Shown here: one piece after another, positions 62,908 to 64,000 of the stretch | Layout of the letters: the number at the start of each line of letters is the position of its first letter | Numbering within the stretch: the stretch's first letter is position 1 | From: Tritrichomonas musculus | Lineage: Eukaryota > Parabasalia > Tritrichomonadida > Tritrichomonadidae | NCBI GenBank assembly: GCA_039105265.1 | Contig: JAPFFF010000063.1 | Coordinates: forward strand, 62,001-126,000 | Reading direction: 5' to 3' | DNA: 64,000 nt | Position numbers and translations under genes: made by a program | Notes under the pieces: model-generated | The model's input: only the letters and a program-made list of their open reading frames with translations | The model's database searches: none | What the model was told of the DNA's origin: nothing

Positions 62908-64000
62908 TTAACAGAATATTAAAATTTCTTTTTTGTTTATATCTATAACTTTCTCTTTCATAAGAATATTAGCAAGTGCACAATAATCGTACTTGCACAA
63001 GATGCCAAATGATGATTTATTAATTGACTTTTCCTTTAAAAATGCAAAATTATAATATTTGAGACATTTATTGATTGTATTCAGTGAGTTTTCTTCTTTA
63101 TCTTTCAAATAGTTGTTTAAAAAGTGATTTGCAATGTCGTTGTGGTGGCATTTGATTGCCTCATAAAAGATTTGTTTATATGACTTATCCTCTAATTCAA
63201 CATGATTTTCTCCCAGAAAGTGAATCATTCTTGAATTTTTACCATGAATGGCCAAAAGCCACAATGATGGCGTTAATTCAACACCTTCAACTCGCAAGTA
63301 GTTAAATATTTTAAATGAGCCATAAAATGCAGCATATTCAATCAATGAAAGTCCAACTTCTTTTTTTTCTTTTTCCTTTAATTGCTTTAGTTTTTTAAGT
63401 ATAAATGGATTTGTTTCATAAATTGATGGCTGAATTTTAGAGTCAAGCGAAATACCTGAATTTTGATTAACATAGGTATCAAATTCTTCAATCATGTCAT
63501 TTCGAATCAACTTAATGATTTGGTTGTCATTTTCGCCTTCTCTTCGTTTTTCATAGAAATTTTCAGGCAATTCTTTCTTTATCTCGTTAACCCATATATT
63601 ATCATTCCATATTGGATTATATTTCGGAAACCATTTTTCATTGATGAATGGCTGAATTTCTGGTTGAAAATACTGTGGATATTTGGCTTCGCAGAATTTT
63701 TTGTGAATAATTTTAAATACTACATATGCATCAAAAACAATTAATTGTTGTTCAATGAGAAACAAAAGAATCCTTTTGTTTTTCTTAAAAATATTAAATA
63801 TTTCTGAATTCGAAAATTTTGTTTTGATATCTTCTTTGAAAAATTGCAAAATTCTTTCAATTTTGCTGAAAAAGTTGGGAAAAGAATGGTAATTATCGGC
63901 AATATTACAAATTAAGTGCAGTAATGATAAAAGATTATATTTGTTATCACTTATTTTTGTATTATTAAATATATCTTCAAGATGTTGAAAATTTTCTTCT
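62908..64000 (-). CDS. Trichomonad-type ankyrin protein, N-terminal part (5' end beyond window)
   Basis: The frame is open from the right edge (EENFQHLEDIFNNTKISDNK) through IERILQFFKEDIKTKFSN and NKRILLFLIEQQLI to a stop at 62908. The helical N-terminal region and the EIFNIFKKNKRILLFLIE signature match the large trichomonad DUF3447/ankyrin family; then GLSLIEYAAFYGSFKIFNYL begins degenerate ankyrin-like helices. The last residues KEKVIDINKKE stop exactly where the downstream modules place their array, so the protein as read lacks its ankyrin tail. It was probably once continuous with the modules at 60243-62712. Its cellular role is unknown. Confidence 0.8.
   Translation of the reverse strand, partial: EENFQHLEDIFNNTKISDNKYNLLSLLHLICNIADNYHSFPNFFSKIERILQFFKEDIKTKFSNSEIFNIFKKNKRILLFLIEQQLIVFDAYVVFKIIHKKFCEAKYPQYFQPEIQPFINEKWFPKYNPIWNDNIWVNEIKKELPENFYEKRREGENDNQIIKLIRNDMIEEFDTYVNQNSGISLDSKIQPSIYETNPFILKKLKQLKEKEKKEVGLSLIEYAAFYGSFKIFNYLRVEGVELTPSLWLLAIHGKNSRMIHFLGENHVELEDKSYKQIFYEAIKCHHNDIANHFLNNYLKDKEENSLNTINKCLKYYNFAFLKEKSINKSSFGILCKYDYCALANILMKEKVIDINKKEILIFC

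Overview
The window is nuclear DNA of a parabasalid protist, most likely a trichomonad of the Tritrichomonas/Trichomonas type. The evidence is very AT-rich, essentially intron-less sequence crowded with repeats; a long [FeFe] hydrogenase fused to a flavodoxin-reductase module; TKL-type kinases with coiled coils; a trichomonad-style ankyrin protein; and relics of Maverick, hAT, mariner-like and P-like transposons. The species is an inference from these families.

Layout. 1-1937 holds the 5' part of a hAT-like transposase on the minus strand. 2108-3835 is a minisatellite with a unit of about 38 bp. 4556-26421 is the centrepiece: a head-to-tail array of non-LTR retrotransposons on the minus strand, stacked immediately behind one intact tRNA-Asn(GTT) gene (26348-26421). 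In transcriptional order after the tRNA come two 1.05 kb non-autonomous elements (B, A), a full-length element with one intact 2362-codon ORF (element 3), a full-length element with two frameshifts (element 2), and an element missing its 3' part (element 1). The ORFs carry an 18-residue repeat domain, three C2H2 zinc fingers, a YADD reverse transcriptase, a CCHC knuckle and a restriction-like (PD-X12-E) endonuclease, which is R2/NeSL-type architecture. Every unit ends with the same roughly 24 bp copied from the tRNA (T-stem 3' strand, acceptor 3' strand and T-run terminator). These elements therefore look like site-specific tRNA-Asn inserters that leave the tRNA intact. Autonomous and non-autonomous units share a short 3' tail and a two-hairpin 3' structure whose stems differ in sequence but keep their pairing.

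26497-40216 is a graveyard of DNA transposons. It includes a complete 3.56 kb Myb-domain/P-like transposon with 8 bp target duplications, an 890 bp MITE with a matching end, a second 8 bp-TSD MITE, foldbacks, a long-TIR element carrying a single Q/N-rich ORF, a Maverick capsid-gene relic, a decayed hAT transposase, and a truncated TKL kinase.

43118-64000 is more gene-like: the hydrogenase fusion, a formin-FH3-like coiled-coil protein, a mariner-like remnant, an unknown 285-residue protein, a coiled-coil TKL kinase, a broken GAF-GAF cyclic-nucleotide phosphodiesterase, and an ankyrin gene whose repeats alternate with minisatellite arrays. Long AT-rich gaps without recognisable genes are noted in the feature list. 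All similarity statements are from reading motifs by eye; no database was searched.
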